Shown: positions 1 to 6,264 of the stretch, one piece after another
How positions within the stretch are numbered: position 1 is the stretch's first letter
How the letters are laid out: every line of letters begins with the position of its first letter
Origin: Thermomicrobiales bacterium
Lineage (GTDB): Bacteria > Chloroflexota > Limnocylindria > Limnocylindrales > CSP1-4
Reading direction: 5' to 3'
Assembly: GCA_004525275.1 (NCBI GenBank)
Contig: SPCO01000087.1
Location: 1-6,402, forward strand
Length of the DNA: 6,402 nucleotides
The notes under the pieces: model-generated
What the model was told of the DNA's origin: nothing
The model's database searches: none
Seen by the model: the letters and a program-made list of their open reading frames with translations, nothing else
Translations under genes and position numbers: made by a program

Positions 1-44
1 AGGCTGAGATCATCGTCCGCCAGGGTGATGCCGACCCATCCTGA
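1..44 (+). CDS. Possible C-terminal tail of an upstream plus-strand gene (partial)
   Basis: Reading from base 3, an open frame encodes AEIIVRQGDADPS and ends at the TGA at 42-44. Most of its third codon positions are G or C, as in the real genes here, and its stop sits directly against the stop of the minus-strand gene at 45-47. That is a normal tail-to-tail arrangement. Only 13 residues are visible, so neither the family nor the reality of the gene can be proven. The alternative is that these bases are plain intergenic DNA. Confidence 0.4.
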   Translation, partial: AEIIVRQGDADPS

Positions 45-731
45 TCACATCCGGGCGAGGATCTCCGTCTTCTTCGCCTCGAATTCTGCATCGGTGATCG
101 CCCCGCGATCGTGAAGATCGGCCAGGCGTGCCAGGGCATCGGCGGCGTCGGTTGATGAGGCAGCCGCGGCTTGTGTGACCTCAGGGGCAGCCTGAGCGGC
201 AACAACCGCCGCTTGAGCGGGCGTGTCCACGAGTCGGTCGGCCGCCTTCTGGGACATGATCGAATTGCGGAATCCGAGCGGATCGGTGATCGCCAGAAAA
301 CGATCCTCGCCGGCATCGCCGGACTGGGTCAGCAGCGTGATGTCGCCATAGCCGAGGCGACCACCCAGGAAGCCGACTCGGGATTTCACGTCGCTGAGGG
401 ACTGGAGCATCGTGGTCGAACTGCGCTTGGACGCAAGCCCCTCCTCGTGCAGGACGCGCAGGCTCGTGACCGCGAACACCGCCGTTCGCCAGGCCACGAT
501 GTTGTAGACGATCCAGCCGATCCCCCCGACGATCAACCCGATGGACACGATGTCCATGAGCGAACCGATGGAACCGAAGATGCCCTCGCCGTTGGGCGAG
601 ACCACCCGCAACAGCCACGCCCCGCCGATCATGACGGCTGCCCAGAGGGACGCCCGTATCGGAGCGATCCAGTGCTTCTGCGACTCGAAGACGATCTGTT
701 CGTCCGCGAGGAGACTGTCGGTGATTGGCAT
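45..731 (-). CDS. Membrane protein with bacterial PH-like domain and C-terminal SHOCT motif
   Basis: This encodes a 228-residue protein of unknown function. Two hydrophobic segments are visible, at about residues 27-45 and 60-81. They are followed by a stretch (about 82-160) that resembles the bacterial PH domain of the YdbS/DUF304 type: it starts RTAVFAVTSLRVL, and an LQSLSDVKS strand and an LGYGDITL strand follow. An Ala-rich linker (about 170-197) leads to a C-terminal SHOCT motif (198-228), recognisable from LARLADLHDRGAITDAEFE and the terminal KKTEILARM. SHOCT is a short helical motif found at protein ends and thought to mediate oligomerisation or protein contacts. The PH and SHOCT parts are predicted to be cytoplasmic. 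The ATG at 731-729 is chosen because a GGGAG Shine-Dalgarno lies 6 bases upstream. The gene is divergent from the kinase gene, so shared regulation is possible but unproven. Domain calls are by eye. Confidence 0.85.
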   Translation of the reverse strand: MPITDSLLADEQIVFESQKHWIAPIRASLWAAVMIGGAWLLRVVSPNGEGIFGSIGSLMDIVSIGLIVGGIGWIVYNIVAWRTAVFAVTSLRVLHEEGLASKRSSTTMLQSLSDVKSRVGFLGGRLGYGDITLLTQSGDAGEDRFLAITDPLGFRNSIMSQKAADRLVDTPAQAAVVAAQAAPEVTQAAAASSTDAADALARLADLHDRGAITDAEFEAKKTEILARM

Positions 732-737
732 TGCATG

Positions 738-742
738 CTCCC
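738..742 (-). promoter_or_regulatory. Shine-Dalgarno site of the PH/SHOCT gene
   Basis: On the minus strand the sequence reads GGGAGCATGCAATG. GGGAG lies 6 bases before the ATG at 731-729, which fixes that start. A second, nearer ATG at 736-734 is out of frame and too close to the site. This gene has a clear ribosome-binding site, whereas the kinase and the first ABC gene have none. Confidence 0.65.
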
Positions 743-793
743 GTCGTGTGGTGGTCGGTCAGGGGTGATCGAGCGTCGCGCTCCTCGACGCGC

Positions 794-799
794 AGGGTA
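794..799 (-). promoter_or_regulatory. Weak candidate -10 element for the PH/SHOCT gene
   Basis: The minus strand has TACCCT at 799-794, fitting the TAnnnT pattern of -10 elements. It would give a leader of about 55-60 bases containing the Shine-Dalgarno site. No convincing -35 box stands at the right distance. The same hexamer appears in front of the first ABC gene, which is the only extra support. Confidence 0.25.
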
Positions 800-853
800 C
801 CGCGCGCCGCTCGCCGCGAACAGGCCGTTGCGGCCAGATCTGCGAGGCTCGGC

Positions 854-859
854 TATCGT
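854..859 (+). promoter_or_regulatory. Candidate -10 element giving a leaderless kinase mRNA
   Basis: TATCGT ends 6 bases before the GTG start at 866. With the last T at the usual -7 position, transcription would begin at the G of the GTG itself. No Shine-Dalgarno-like purine run precedes the GTG, which fits leaderless translation. A TTGCGG at 828-833 could be a -35 box, but the 20-base spacing is long, so the -35 part is doubtful. Confidence 0.5.
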
Positions 860-865
860 GCGCCC

Positions 866-2665
866 GTGAATGGATCCAGTGATCCGGGCGGCGCAGCGCC
901 TGACGTCGGCCGGCTCATCGACGATCGATATCGGCTCGCCGAGGTCATCGGGATCGGCGGGATGGCGACGGTCCACCGAGCCCACGACACACGGCTTGAT
1001 CGGGTCGTAGCCATCAAGTTGCTCCGGCGTGAGGTCCTCGCTGACCAGGATCTGGCGATGCGGTTCCGACGCGAGGCCCTGGCAGCGACCGTCCTTCGCC
1101 ATCCGAATATCGTGGCCTGCCTCGAAGCGGGCACGGACGACGGCCAGCCGTACCTCGTGATGGAGTTGATCGAGGGCGAGGATCTTGCCGCACGACTCAG
1201 CCGAGGCGGCCGGCTCGCTCCGTCGGAGGTGGCCCGGATCGGTCTGGACGTGGCGCGAGCGCTGGGCGTGGCCCATATCCGCGGGATCGTGCATCGCGAT
1301 ATCAAGCCAGGCAACATCCTGCTTGCCCGCGACGGCCGAGCGCTGGTCACCGACTTCGGGATCGCACGCCTCGCCGCCGACGCCGAGGGCGCGGTGCCCG
1401 TCACGACCCTGGGCTCCGTCCACTATTTCAGCCCCGAGCAGGCCACCGGCCAGACGACAAGCCCTGCGTCGGATGTCTACGGACTTGGTCTGGTCCTGTA
1501 CGAGGCGCTGGTTGGAAAGCGGGCCTGGGCGGGCCAGACCACGGCCGAGATCGCTTCGGCGCGAGTCGGACACGCGGCGCCCTCACCGCGGGTGGCCCGG
1601 CCCGAGGTTCCGCCGGTGTTGGACGAGATCGTGGTCCGTGCCCTCGATCCTGATCCGCTCGCTCGCTACCCGAACGGCAACGCGATGTCGAACGCACTCG
1701 AGCCGGTCGTCGCGGCGCCCGCCCTATCGAGCCCGACGACGGTCGTCGAGACGGTGCCCGCGATCGAGACCGTCGCGACCGGCGCCCTTGCCCCACCGCT
1801 TCGTCCGAGCATGCTGCCGATTGCCGGTCGGCAGGCGGAGGTCGCGGCCAACCGTCGCGGCTCACCAGTGATCACGGGACCACTGATGGTGCTGCTCCTC
1901 GTTGCTGCGGTCGTGGCCGGCGCCCTGCTCATCGCCGCCCTGCCCGGTCCCGGTGATCCAGCCGGTCTCGCCCTGGCGAGCGCCCGTCCGACCCCGACGC
2001 GGACCGCGAAGGCATCCCCGATCGGGACACCGAAACCCAGCGCGCCGCGGACCGCTGCGCCGACGCAAGCTCCGACGCAAGCTCCGACGCCGGCCCCGAC
2101 GCCGACCCCGAAACCACCCGGACCAGGCGTCAGCGACGTCTGCGAGCCGTTCTTCGGCTTCGCCTGCGGTCTGGGCGCCGGGAAGTATCAACCGTCGGTC
2201 TTCAAGCCGGCCATCCGGTTCGCGCTGGAGGATGGTTGGTCGGTGGCGACCCTCACGCGAAACCTGCTGGCCCTCGGACGTGACGATGGCGTGGTCACCT
2301 TCGCGAGCTCGATCGATCGTGTCTACCCGACCGGCAGCGCCAGCAGCGCGCCGACGACGGCCCAGGGCCTGGTCGAGGCGTTCATCGGGACCGACGGGGT
2401 GGCCGCGGACCTGCCGTTCACGCGGCGTGCCGGCAAGCGTCCGGCCGTCGTCGTCGACCTCGCGCCGGACCGCCTCGAGCGGATCGCGCTGTTCAGCACC
2501 GCGGGCGAGACCTTCTACCTCGAGCCGTTCGGCACGACCCGGATCATCGCCATCGATGGCAAGGATGGCCTGTTCGCCGTCGCGATCGAACCGGGTGCGG
2601 ACTCGACATTCGAATCGATCCGTCGGGCCGGCCAGGCGGTCGTCAAGACCCTCAGATTCCGCTAG
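866..2665 (+). CDS. Transmembrane Ser/Thr protein kinase (PknB-like catalytic domain) with unnamed extracytoplasmic domain
   Basis: The product is a 599-residue receptor-type Hanks kinase. The catalytic domain (about 22-290) is complete: Gly-rich loop GIGGMATV (29-36), ATP-binding Lys51, helix-C Glu70, catalytic loop HRDIKPGN (143-150, Asp145), DFG at 163-165, activation-loop Thr180/Thr181, SPE in place of APE (189-191), and the structural Asp203. One membrane helix follows (about 339-359), then a Pro/Thr/Ala-rich stalk (about 370-421) with a PTQA/PTPA repeat. The C-terminal domain (422-599) has Cys426 and Cys434, which could form a disulfide. There are no PASTA repeats, so this is not a classical PknB, and I do not recognise the sensor domain. 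The GTG at 866 is preferred over ATG 725: the extra 47 residues are Arg-rich and kinase-unlike, they would run into the divergent gene, and the -10 element sits just before 866. The four-gene ABC operon starts 30 bases downstream. Confidence 0.93.
   Translation: MNGSSDPGGAAPDVGRLIDDRYRLAEVIGIGGMATVHRAHDTRLDRVVAIKLLRREVLADQDLAMRFRREALAATVLRHPNIVACLEAGTDDGQPYLVMELIEGEDLAARLSRGGRLAPSEVARIGLDVARALGVAHIRGIVHRDIKPGNILLARDGRALVTDFGIARLAADAEGAVPVTTLGSVHYFSPEQATGQTTSPASDVYGLGLVLYEALVGKRAWAGQTTAEIASARVGHAAPSPRVARPEVPPVLDEIVVRALDPDPLARYPNGNAMSNALEPVVAAPALSSPTTVVETVPAIETVATGALAPPLRPSMLPIAGRQAEVAANRRGSPVITGPLMVLLLVAAVVAGALLIAALPGPGDPAGLALASARPTPTRTAKASPIGTPKPSAPRTAAPTQAPTQAPTPAPTPTPKPPGPGVSDVCEPFFGFACGLGAGKYQPSVFKPAIRFALEDGWSVATLTRNLLALGRDDGVVTFASSIDRVYPTGSASSAPTTAQGLVEAFIGTDGVAADLPFTRRAGKRPAVVVDLAPDRLERIALFSTAGETFYLEPFGTTRIIAIDGKDGLFAVAIEPGADSTFESIRRAGQAVVKTLRFR
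2060..2107 (+). repeat. Tandem 12-bp repeat encoding the kinase stalk
   Basis: Four in-frame 12-base units lie end to end. Two are identical copies of CCGACGCAAGCT, followed by CCGACGCCGGCC and CCGACGCCGACC. They encode PTQA, PTQA, PTPA and PTPT (residues 399-414) within the Pro/Thr-rich linker outside the membrane helix. Such linkers vary in length by slippage and probably act as spacers or cell-wall-spanning stalks. Confidence 0.75.
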
Positions 2666-2680
2666 CCCAACCGGACCGCG

Positions 2681-2686
2681 TACCCT
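2681..2686 (+). promoter_or_regulatory. Candidate -10 element for the ABC operon, near-leaderless
   Basis: TACCCT ends 9 bases before the ATG at 2696, inside the 30-base gap after the kinase stop. The predicted transcription start falls at about 2693-2694, leaving a leader of only 2-3 bases. No Shine-Dalgarno is visible before the ATG. A weak TTCCGC at 2657-2662 stands 18 bases upstream as a possible -35. The alternative is read-through from the kinase promoter, since no terminator is visible in the gap. Confidence 0.4.
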
Positions 2687-2695
2687 TCATCGGAC

Positions 2696-3625
2696 ATGAG
2701 TCTCATCACCCTCCGTGAGTTGGGCCTCCGCTACCCCGGCGGCATCATGGCCCTCGATGGCCTGACCGTTGAGCTCGAGCCCGGGATCATCGGCCTGGTC
2801 GGCGCCAACGGCGCGGGCAAGAGCACCCTGATCAAGATCCTGCTCGGTCTGCTCCCGCCGACGGCGGGCGAAGCGACGGTCATGGATCTCGACGTCCGGT
2901 CGAAGGGCACGATGATCCGCCAGTTCGTCGGCTACATGCCCGAGTACGACTGCCTGCCGCCCGACAGCTCGGCGACCGACTTCGTGACCCACATGGCCCG
3001 GATGTCCGGTCTGCCCAGCGGCGCTGCCCGTGAACGGACCGCCGAGGTCCTTCGACACGTCGGTCTGTACGAAGAACGATACCGGGCGATGGGTGGCTAT
3101 TCGACCGGCATGAAGCAGCGCGTCAAGCTGGCTCAAGCCCTCGTCCACGACCCTCGGCTCCTATTGCTCGACGAGCCGACGAACGGGCTCGACCCGGCTG
3201 GTCGCGACGAGATGCTCGCGCTCGTCCGGCGAACGGGAACGGAGTTCGGGATCGCCGTCGTGGTCGCCAGCCATCTCCTCGGCGAGATCGAGCGGGTCTG
3301 CGATTTCCTGGTCGCGATCGATGCCGGCCGGCTGCTGCGGGCGGCCCCGCTGGGAGCGTTCACGGAGCGTACCGGTGTGCTCGCGGTCGAAGTCGAGGAG
3401 GGCGCGCCGGCCCTGGAGGCTGCCCTGATCTCGCGCGGGATGCAGGCCGTAGCCGACGGGCGGACCGTCCTGCTGCCGGTGACCGAGGATCATCAGTACG
3501 ACATCCTCCGCGACGTTGTCGCGGAGCTTGGACTGCCGCTGGTACGCATGGAGCAGCGCCGCCAGAGTCTCGAGGATCTGTTCCAGGACGAGCCGTCGCA
3601 GCCACCCGTCGAGTCAGCGCCATGA
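2696..3625 (+). CDS. ABC transporter ATP-binding protein (ABC-2 exporter type), first pair
   Basis: This 309-residue protein is the ATPase that should power the permease encoded next to it, working at the inner face of the cytoplasmic membrane. The motifs are complete: Walker A GANGAGKST (36-44, Lys42), signature YSTGMKQR (135-142), Walker B LLLLDE (155-160, catalytic Glu160), D-loop GLD (164-166) and switch His193 in ASH. The Q-loop position carries Glu83 (YMPE) rather than Gln, as is common in CcmA/NatA-like ATPases of the ABC-2 class. The C-terminal 90 residues, ending in a QSLEDLF stretch, form the usual accessory region of this family, and an acidic/Pro-rich tail follows. Its TGA overlaps the ATG of the permease gene by 4 bases, so translation is probably coupled. 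The motifs fix the family but not the substrate. NatA- or YhaQ-like lipid, drug or ion export are all possible. Confidence 0.93.
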   Translation: MSLITLRELGLRYPGGIMALDGLTVELEPGIIGLVGANGAGKSTLIKILLGLLPPTAGEATVMDLDVRSKGTMIRQFVGYMPEYDCLPPDSSATDFVTHMARMSGLPSGAARERTAEVLRHVGLYEERYRAMGGYSTGMKQRVKLAQALVHDPRLLLLDEPTNGLDPAGRDEMLALVRRTGTEFGIAVVVASHLLGEIERVCDFLVAIDAGRLLRAAPLGAFTERTGVLAVEVEEGAPALEAALISRGMQAVADGRTVLLPVTEDHQYDILRDVVAELGLPLVRMEQRRQSLEDLFQDEPSQPPVESAP

Positions 3626-4527
3626 GTGCCGGCGGGCCAGGTGGGAGCATCTTCGATCTGGGCTACCAGTCCTACGAAGGACCACGCCTCGGACGTCCGA
3701 GCGCTGTTCGGGCGCTCTTCACCAGTACCGTTCGGGCCTGCTACGGGATCGGCCGCGGAGGCAAGGCCAAGATCGCGCCGTTCGTCCTGTTGGCTCTGGC
3801 CGTCCTGCCGGCGGTCCTCGCCGTCGGCTTCGCTGCGCTGACGATCCAGGTGGGAGCCGGCGGCGCCGGCATCGAGTCGCCGATCGCCTACTCGAACTAT
3901 CACGGGCTGGTCGTGATCCTGATCATGCTCTTCTGTGCTGCCCAGGCGCCTGAACTGTTCGGGCGCGACCAGCGATTCGGCACGCTGCCGCTGTACTTCT
4001 CGCGCGTACTGACTCGGACGGACTACGCTGGCGCCAAGGTCGGGGGGCTCATGGTCGCCCTTCTCGTCGTGGATCTGACCCCCTATCTGATCCTGTTCGC
4101 AGGTCGGGTCTTTGTCGCGCCGGACCCCGTCGCCGGTCTCACCGAGGAACTTGATGCCCTGCCGAAGTTCGTCCTGCAGGCGCTGCTCGTCGCGGGCCTG
4201 CTGGGCGGGCTGGCCGGGCTGATCGCCGCCTGGATCCCTCGCCGGGCCTACGCCACGGCCACGATCATCGGCGTGTTCATCATCCCGCCCATCGTGGTCG
4301 CCCTGGTCGGTGGTCTGACCAACCAGGATCTGAGCCGCCTGATCGTGCTGTTCAGCCCCGGGGACATCCTCGACGGGGCGAACGCTGCCATCTTCGGGTC
4401 CATCCCGGACAGCCCGGTGGTCGCAGCCCTGGACCTTCCGGGGTGGTCCTACATCGCGGCCGCCGCGGTCGGGATCGTCGGGGCGATCGGGCTGACGATC
4501 AGGCGCTACCAGCGGATCGCCACGTGA
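3622..4527 (+). CDS. ABC-2-type transporter permease, first pair
   Basis: The product is a 301-residue integral membrane protein. About six helices can be seen by hydrophobicity, at roughly residues 52-75, 94-110, 140-161, 184-205, 210-231 and 276-293. A long cytoplasmic N-terminus carries IFDLGYQSYEGPRLGR (10-25), followed by a basic region. The loop after helix 2, with PELFGRDQRFGTLPLYFSR (110-128), looks like the coupling-helix region of ABC-2 permeases, which often reads PEL-x-x-R-(D/E)-x-R-x-GTLPLY. The ATG at 3622 overlaps the stop of the ATPase gene, and no strong ribosome-binding site precedes it, which again points to coupling. The gene ends at 4527 in a GTGA overlap with the next ATPase gene. 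The transported substrate cannot be read from the sequence. Confidence 0.88.
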   Translation: MSAGGPGGSIFDLGYQSYEGPRLGRPSAVRALFTSTVRACYGIGRGGKAKIAPFVLLALAVLPAVLAVGFAALTIQVGAGGAGIESPIAYSNYHGLVVILIMLFCAAQAPELFGRDQRFGTLPLYFSRVLTRTDYAGAKVGGLMVALLVVDLTPYLILFAGRVFVAPDPVAGLTEELDALPKFVLQALLVAGLLGGLAGLIAAWIPRRAYATATIIGVFIIPPIVVALVGGLTNQDLSRLIVLFSPGDILDGANAAIFGSIPDSPVVAALDLPGWSYIAAAAVGIVGAIGLTIRRYQRIAT

Positions 4528-5480
4528 CCGATACCGGGCAGCCGATCGCAGCGCAGGCGACGACTCCGACCCCGGCCCTCGAGGTCGACCATGTCTCGCG
4601 CTGGTACGGCAACGTGGTGGCCGTCAACGACATCTCGTTCGGACTGGGTCCGGGCGTGACCGGGTTGCTCGGCCCCAACGGTGCCGGCAAGTCGACGCTC
4701 CTGCACCTCATGGCCGGACTGCTCGCGCCATCAGCCGGGCGTGTCCTGGTCGATGGCCGGAGCGCCTGGCGGCGGCCCGAGATGTACCGCGATCTTGGCC
4801 TTGTCCCGGAACGCGAGACCATCCATTCGTATCTGACCGGTCTCGAGTTCGCTCGCCTGAACGCCCGTCTCCAGGGTGTGCCCGATCCCGACGGTGCTGC
4901 GGCCAAAGCGATGGCCACGGTCGATCTCACTGACGCGGCGAACCGGACGATCGGCACGTACTCGAAGGGGATGCGCCAGCGCGCCAAGCTCGCCGGGGCA
5001 TTGGTCCACGAGCCGCGGATCCTGTTGCTCGACGAACCGTTCAACGGCATGGACCCACGTCAGCGGCTGCACATGATGGCGCTCTTGCGCTCGATGGCCG
5101 CGGCGGGTCGGACGATCCTGTTCTCGTCACACATCCTCGAAGAAGTGGAGCGCCTGGCAGACTCGATCCTCGTCGTGTACGCCGGACGTCTCGCAGCTGC
5201 CGGCGATTTCCGATCGATCCGCCGACTCATGACGGATCGGCCACACACGTTCACCGTCCGATCCTCCGATGATCGACGCCTGGCCTCGGTCCTCATGGGC
5301 GATGCGTCGGTCTTTGGTGCCGAGCTCGTCGCTGGCCATGTCGCGATCCGGACCGCGGACTTCGACGGGTTCACCCGCGTGCTGCCGCGGCTCGCCCGGG
5401 ACTCGGGCGTGACCCTCTTCGAAGTCCGGCCGACCGACGACTCGCTTGAGAGCGTGTTCAGCTACCTGGTTCGCCGATGA
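4524..5480 (+). CDS. ABC transporter ATP-binding protein (ABC-2 exporter type), second pair
   Basis: This 318-residue protein is a second ATPase of the same class as the first but clearly diverged from it. Motifs: Walker A GPNGAGKST (50-58, Lys56), Glu96 in the Q-loop place (VPER), signature YSKGMRQR (146-153), Walker B ILLLDE (166-171), D-loop GMD (175-177) and switch His203 in SSH. The C-terminal 90 or so residues are an accessory region ending DDSLESVFSYLVRR, typical of the YxlF/CcmA-like group. I chose the GTG at 4524 because it gives a GTGA overlap with the upstream permease stop. The in-frame start at 4443 would overlap that gene by 85 bases and add residues unlike any ABC protein. The N-terminal 18 residues are a Thr/Ala/Pro-rich leader before the first beta strand (LEVDHVSRWYG). 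It probably pairs with the permease directly downstream. Confidence 0.92.
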   Translation: MTDTGQPIAAQATTPTPALEVDHVSRWYGNVVAVNDISFGLGPGVTGLLGPNGAGKSTLLHLMAGLLAPSAGRVLVDGRSAWRRPEMYRDLGLVPERETIHSYLTGLEFARLNARLQGVPDPDGAAAKAMATVDLTDAANRTIGTYSKGMRQRAKLAGALVHEPRILLLDEPFNGMDPRQRLHMMALLRSMAAAGRTILFSSHILEEVERLADSILVVYAGRLAAAGDFRSIRRLMTDRPHTFTVRSSDDRRLASVLMGDASVFGAELVAGHVAIRTADFDGFTRVLPRLARDSGVTLFEVRPTDDSLESVFSYLVRR

Positions 5481-6196
5481 CCGCCATGGCTCCGCTGATG
5501 GAGATCACGCTGCGCGGTCTGCTCGGTCGTCGACGGACGATCCTGCTGGCCCTGTTTGCCGCGTTGCCCGTGTTCATCGCGCTGCTCATCCGGCTCACCG
5601 GCGGGCGACCCGATGCCGATCGGGTCATCGATACCCTGGTCATCCGGATGGTCATGGCGCTGGTGGCCCTGGTCATCGGGACGGCGGCCATCGGGTCGGA
5701 GATCGAGGACGGGACGGCCGTCTACCTGATGATCAAGCCGATCCCGCGCTGGCAGATCGCGCTGGCAAAGATCCTGGTTGCTGCCGGTCTAACGGCCGCG
5801 ATGATCGTTCCATCGGTCATCCTCACCGGCGTTCTCCTGGGAGGACGCAGCGACCAGGCCACGACGATCGTTGGGTTCTCGATCGCCTGTCTGGTCGGTG
5901 GTGCCGCCTACTCGTCGGCATTCGTCACGCTGAGCGTGTTCACTTCTCGGGCGCTCTTGATCGGACTGGCCTACACGCTCATCTGGGAGGGTGTCCTCTC
6001 GGGGCTGCTCGAGGGGACCAAGTTCCTGTCGATCCGTCAGGCGACGCTCGGGCTGGCGGCCGCGCTCGGCATCGATGTCCGCGGGGAGCCACTCGTACCG
6101 GTGGTCAGCGTCGCGGTCCTGAGCGTCGTCATCGTTGGCTCATTCCTGCTCACGAGTTGGCGTCTTTCGCGGTTCGAGATCCGCGCTGGAGACTGA
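5477..6196 (+). CDS. ABC-2-type transporter permease, second pair
   Basis: The product is a 239-residue membrane protein, shorter than the first permease. Six hydrophobic segments are visible at about residues 20-39, 54-73, 97-121, 130-155, 158-177 and 206-226. The loop after helix 2 holds IGSEIEDGTAVYLMIKPIPR (72-91), which matches the coupling-helix pattern of ABC-2 permeases (SE-x-E-x-GT-x-x-Y-x-x-x-KP-x-x-R). Helix 5 leads into WEGVLSGLLEG, a stretch I associate with a family of short ABC-2 permeases in actinobacterial and Chloroflexota genomes. That association is from memory and unverified. The start is the ATG at 5477, in an ATGA overlap with the ATPase stop. In-frame ATGs a few codons later are possible but would break the overlap. 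This is the last gene of the operon, and no hairpin terminator is visible after its TGA. Confidence 0.87.
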   Translation: MTAMAPLMEITLRGLLGRRRTILLALFAALPVFIALLIRLTGGRPDADRVIDTLVIRMVMALVALVIGTAAIGSEIEDGTAVYLMIKPIPRWQIALAKILVAAGLTAAMIVPSVILTGVLLGGRSDQATTIVGFSIACLVGGAAYSSAFVTLSVFTSRALLIGLAYTLIWEGVLSGLLEGTKFLSIRQATLGLAAALGIDVRGEPLVPVVSVAVLSVVIVGSFLLTSWRLSRFEIRAGD

Positions 6197-6217
6197 TCCG
6201 CCCGATGTCCTCGACGC

Positions 6218-6246
6218 TTGACCATTCTGGCGCTGTTCGCTAGATT
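6218..6246 (+). promoter_or_regulatory. Sigma70-type promoter for the FTR1-family gene
   Basis: TTGACC (6218-6223) and TAGATT (6241-6246) are separated by exactly 17 bases, the optimal spacing. This is the best promoter match in the window. Transcription should start near 6253, giving a leader of about 85 bases before the GTG at 6338. It would make the iron permease gene independent of the ABC operon. Confidence 0.65.
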
Positions 6247-6264
6247 TCACGGCGACAAGCGCCC

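Noticed and set aside
725..865. Longer kinase start at ATG 725
   Set aside because: The additional 47 residues are Arg-rich and unlike kinase N-termini. They would overlap the divergent gene, and the -10 element at 854-859 lies inside this stretch.
171..869. Plus-strand open frame of 232 codons opposite the PH/SHOCT gene
   Set aside because: It is Arg/Asp/His-rich and low in hydrophobic structure, with no recognisable domain. It is the GC-rich antisense shadow of a gene with clear domains and a ribosome-binding site.
629..1573. Minus-strand open frame of 314 codons across the kinase start
   Set aside because: It overlaps both the PH/SHOCT gene and the kinase catalytic domain, has shadow-like composition and contains no motif.
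2060..2107. CRISPR or non-coding satellite repeat
   Set aside because: The 12-base units have no spacers and stay in the kinase reading frame, encoding a Pro/Thr linker.
4443..4523. Longer start for the second ATPase
   Set aside because: It would overlap the end of the permease gene by 85 bases and add a basic, non-family leader. The GTG at 4524 gives the overlap pattern seen at the other junctions.
6197..6217. Rho-independent terminator after the ABC operon
   Set aside because: No GC stem followed by a T run is present. Termination there may be Rho-dependent or absent.
5446..6243. Plus-strand open frame of 265 codons across the second permease
   Set aside because: It is the +1 shadow of the permease gene, rich in Arg, Gly, His and Asp, with no membrane helices or motifs.
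6205..6243. Twelve-codon open frame after the ABC operon
   Set aside because: It is very short, without a ribosome-binding site, and overlaps the promoter of the FTR1 gene.
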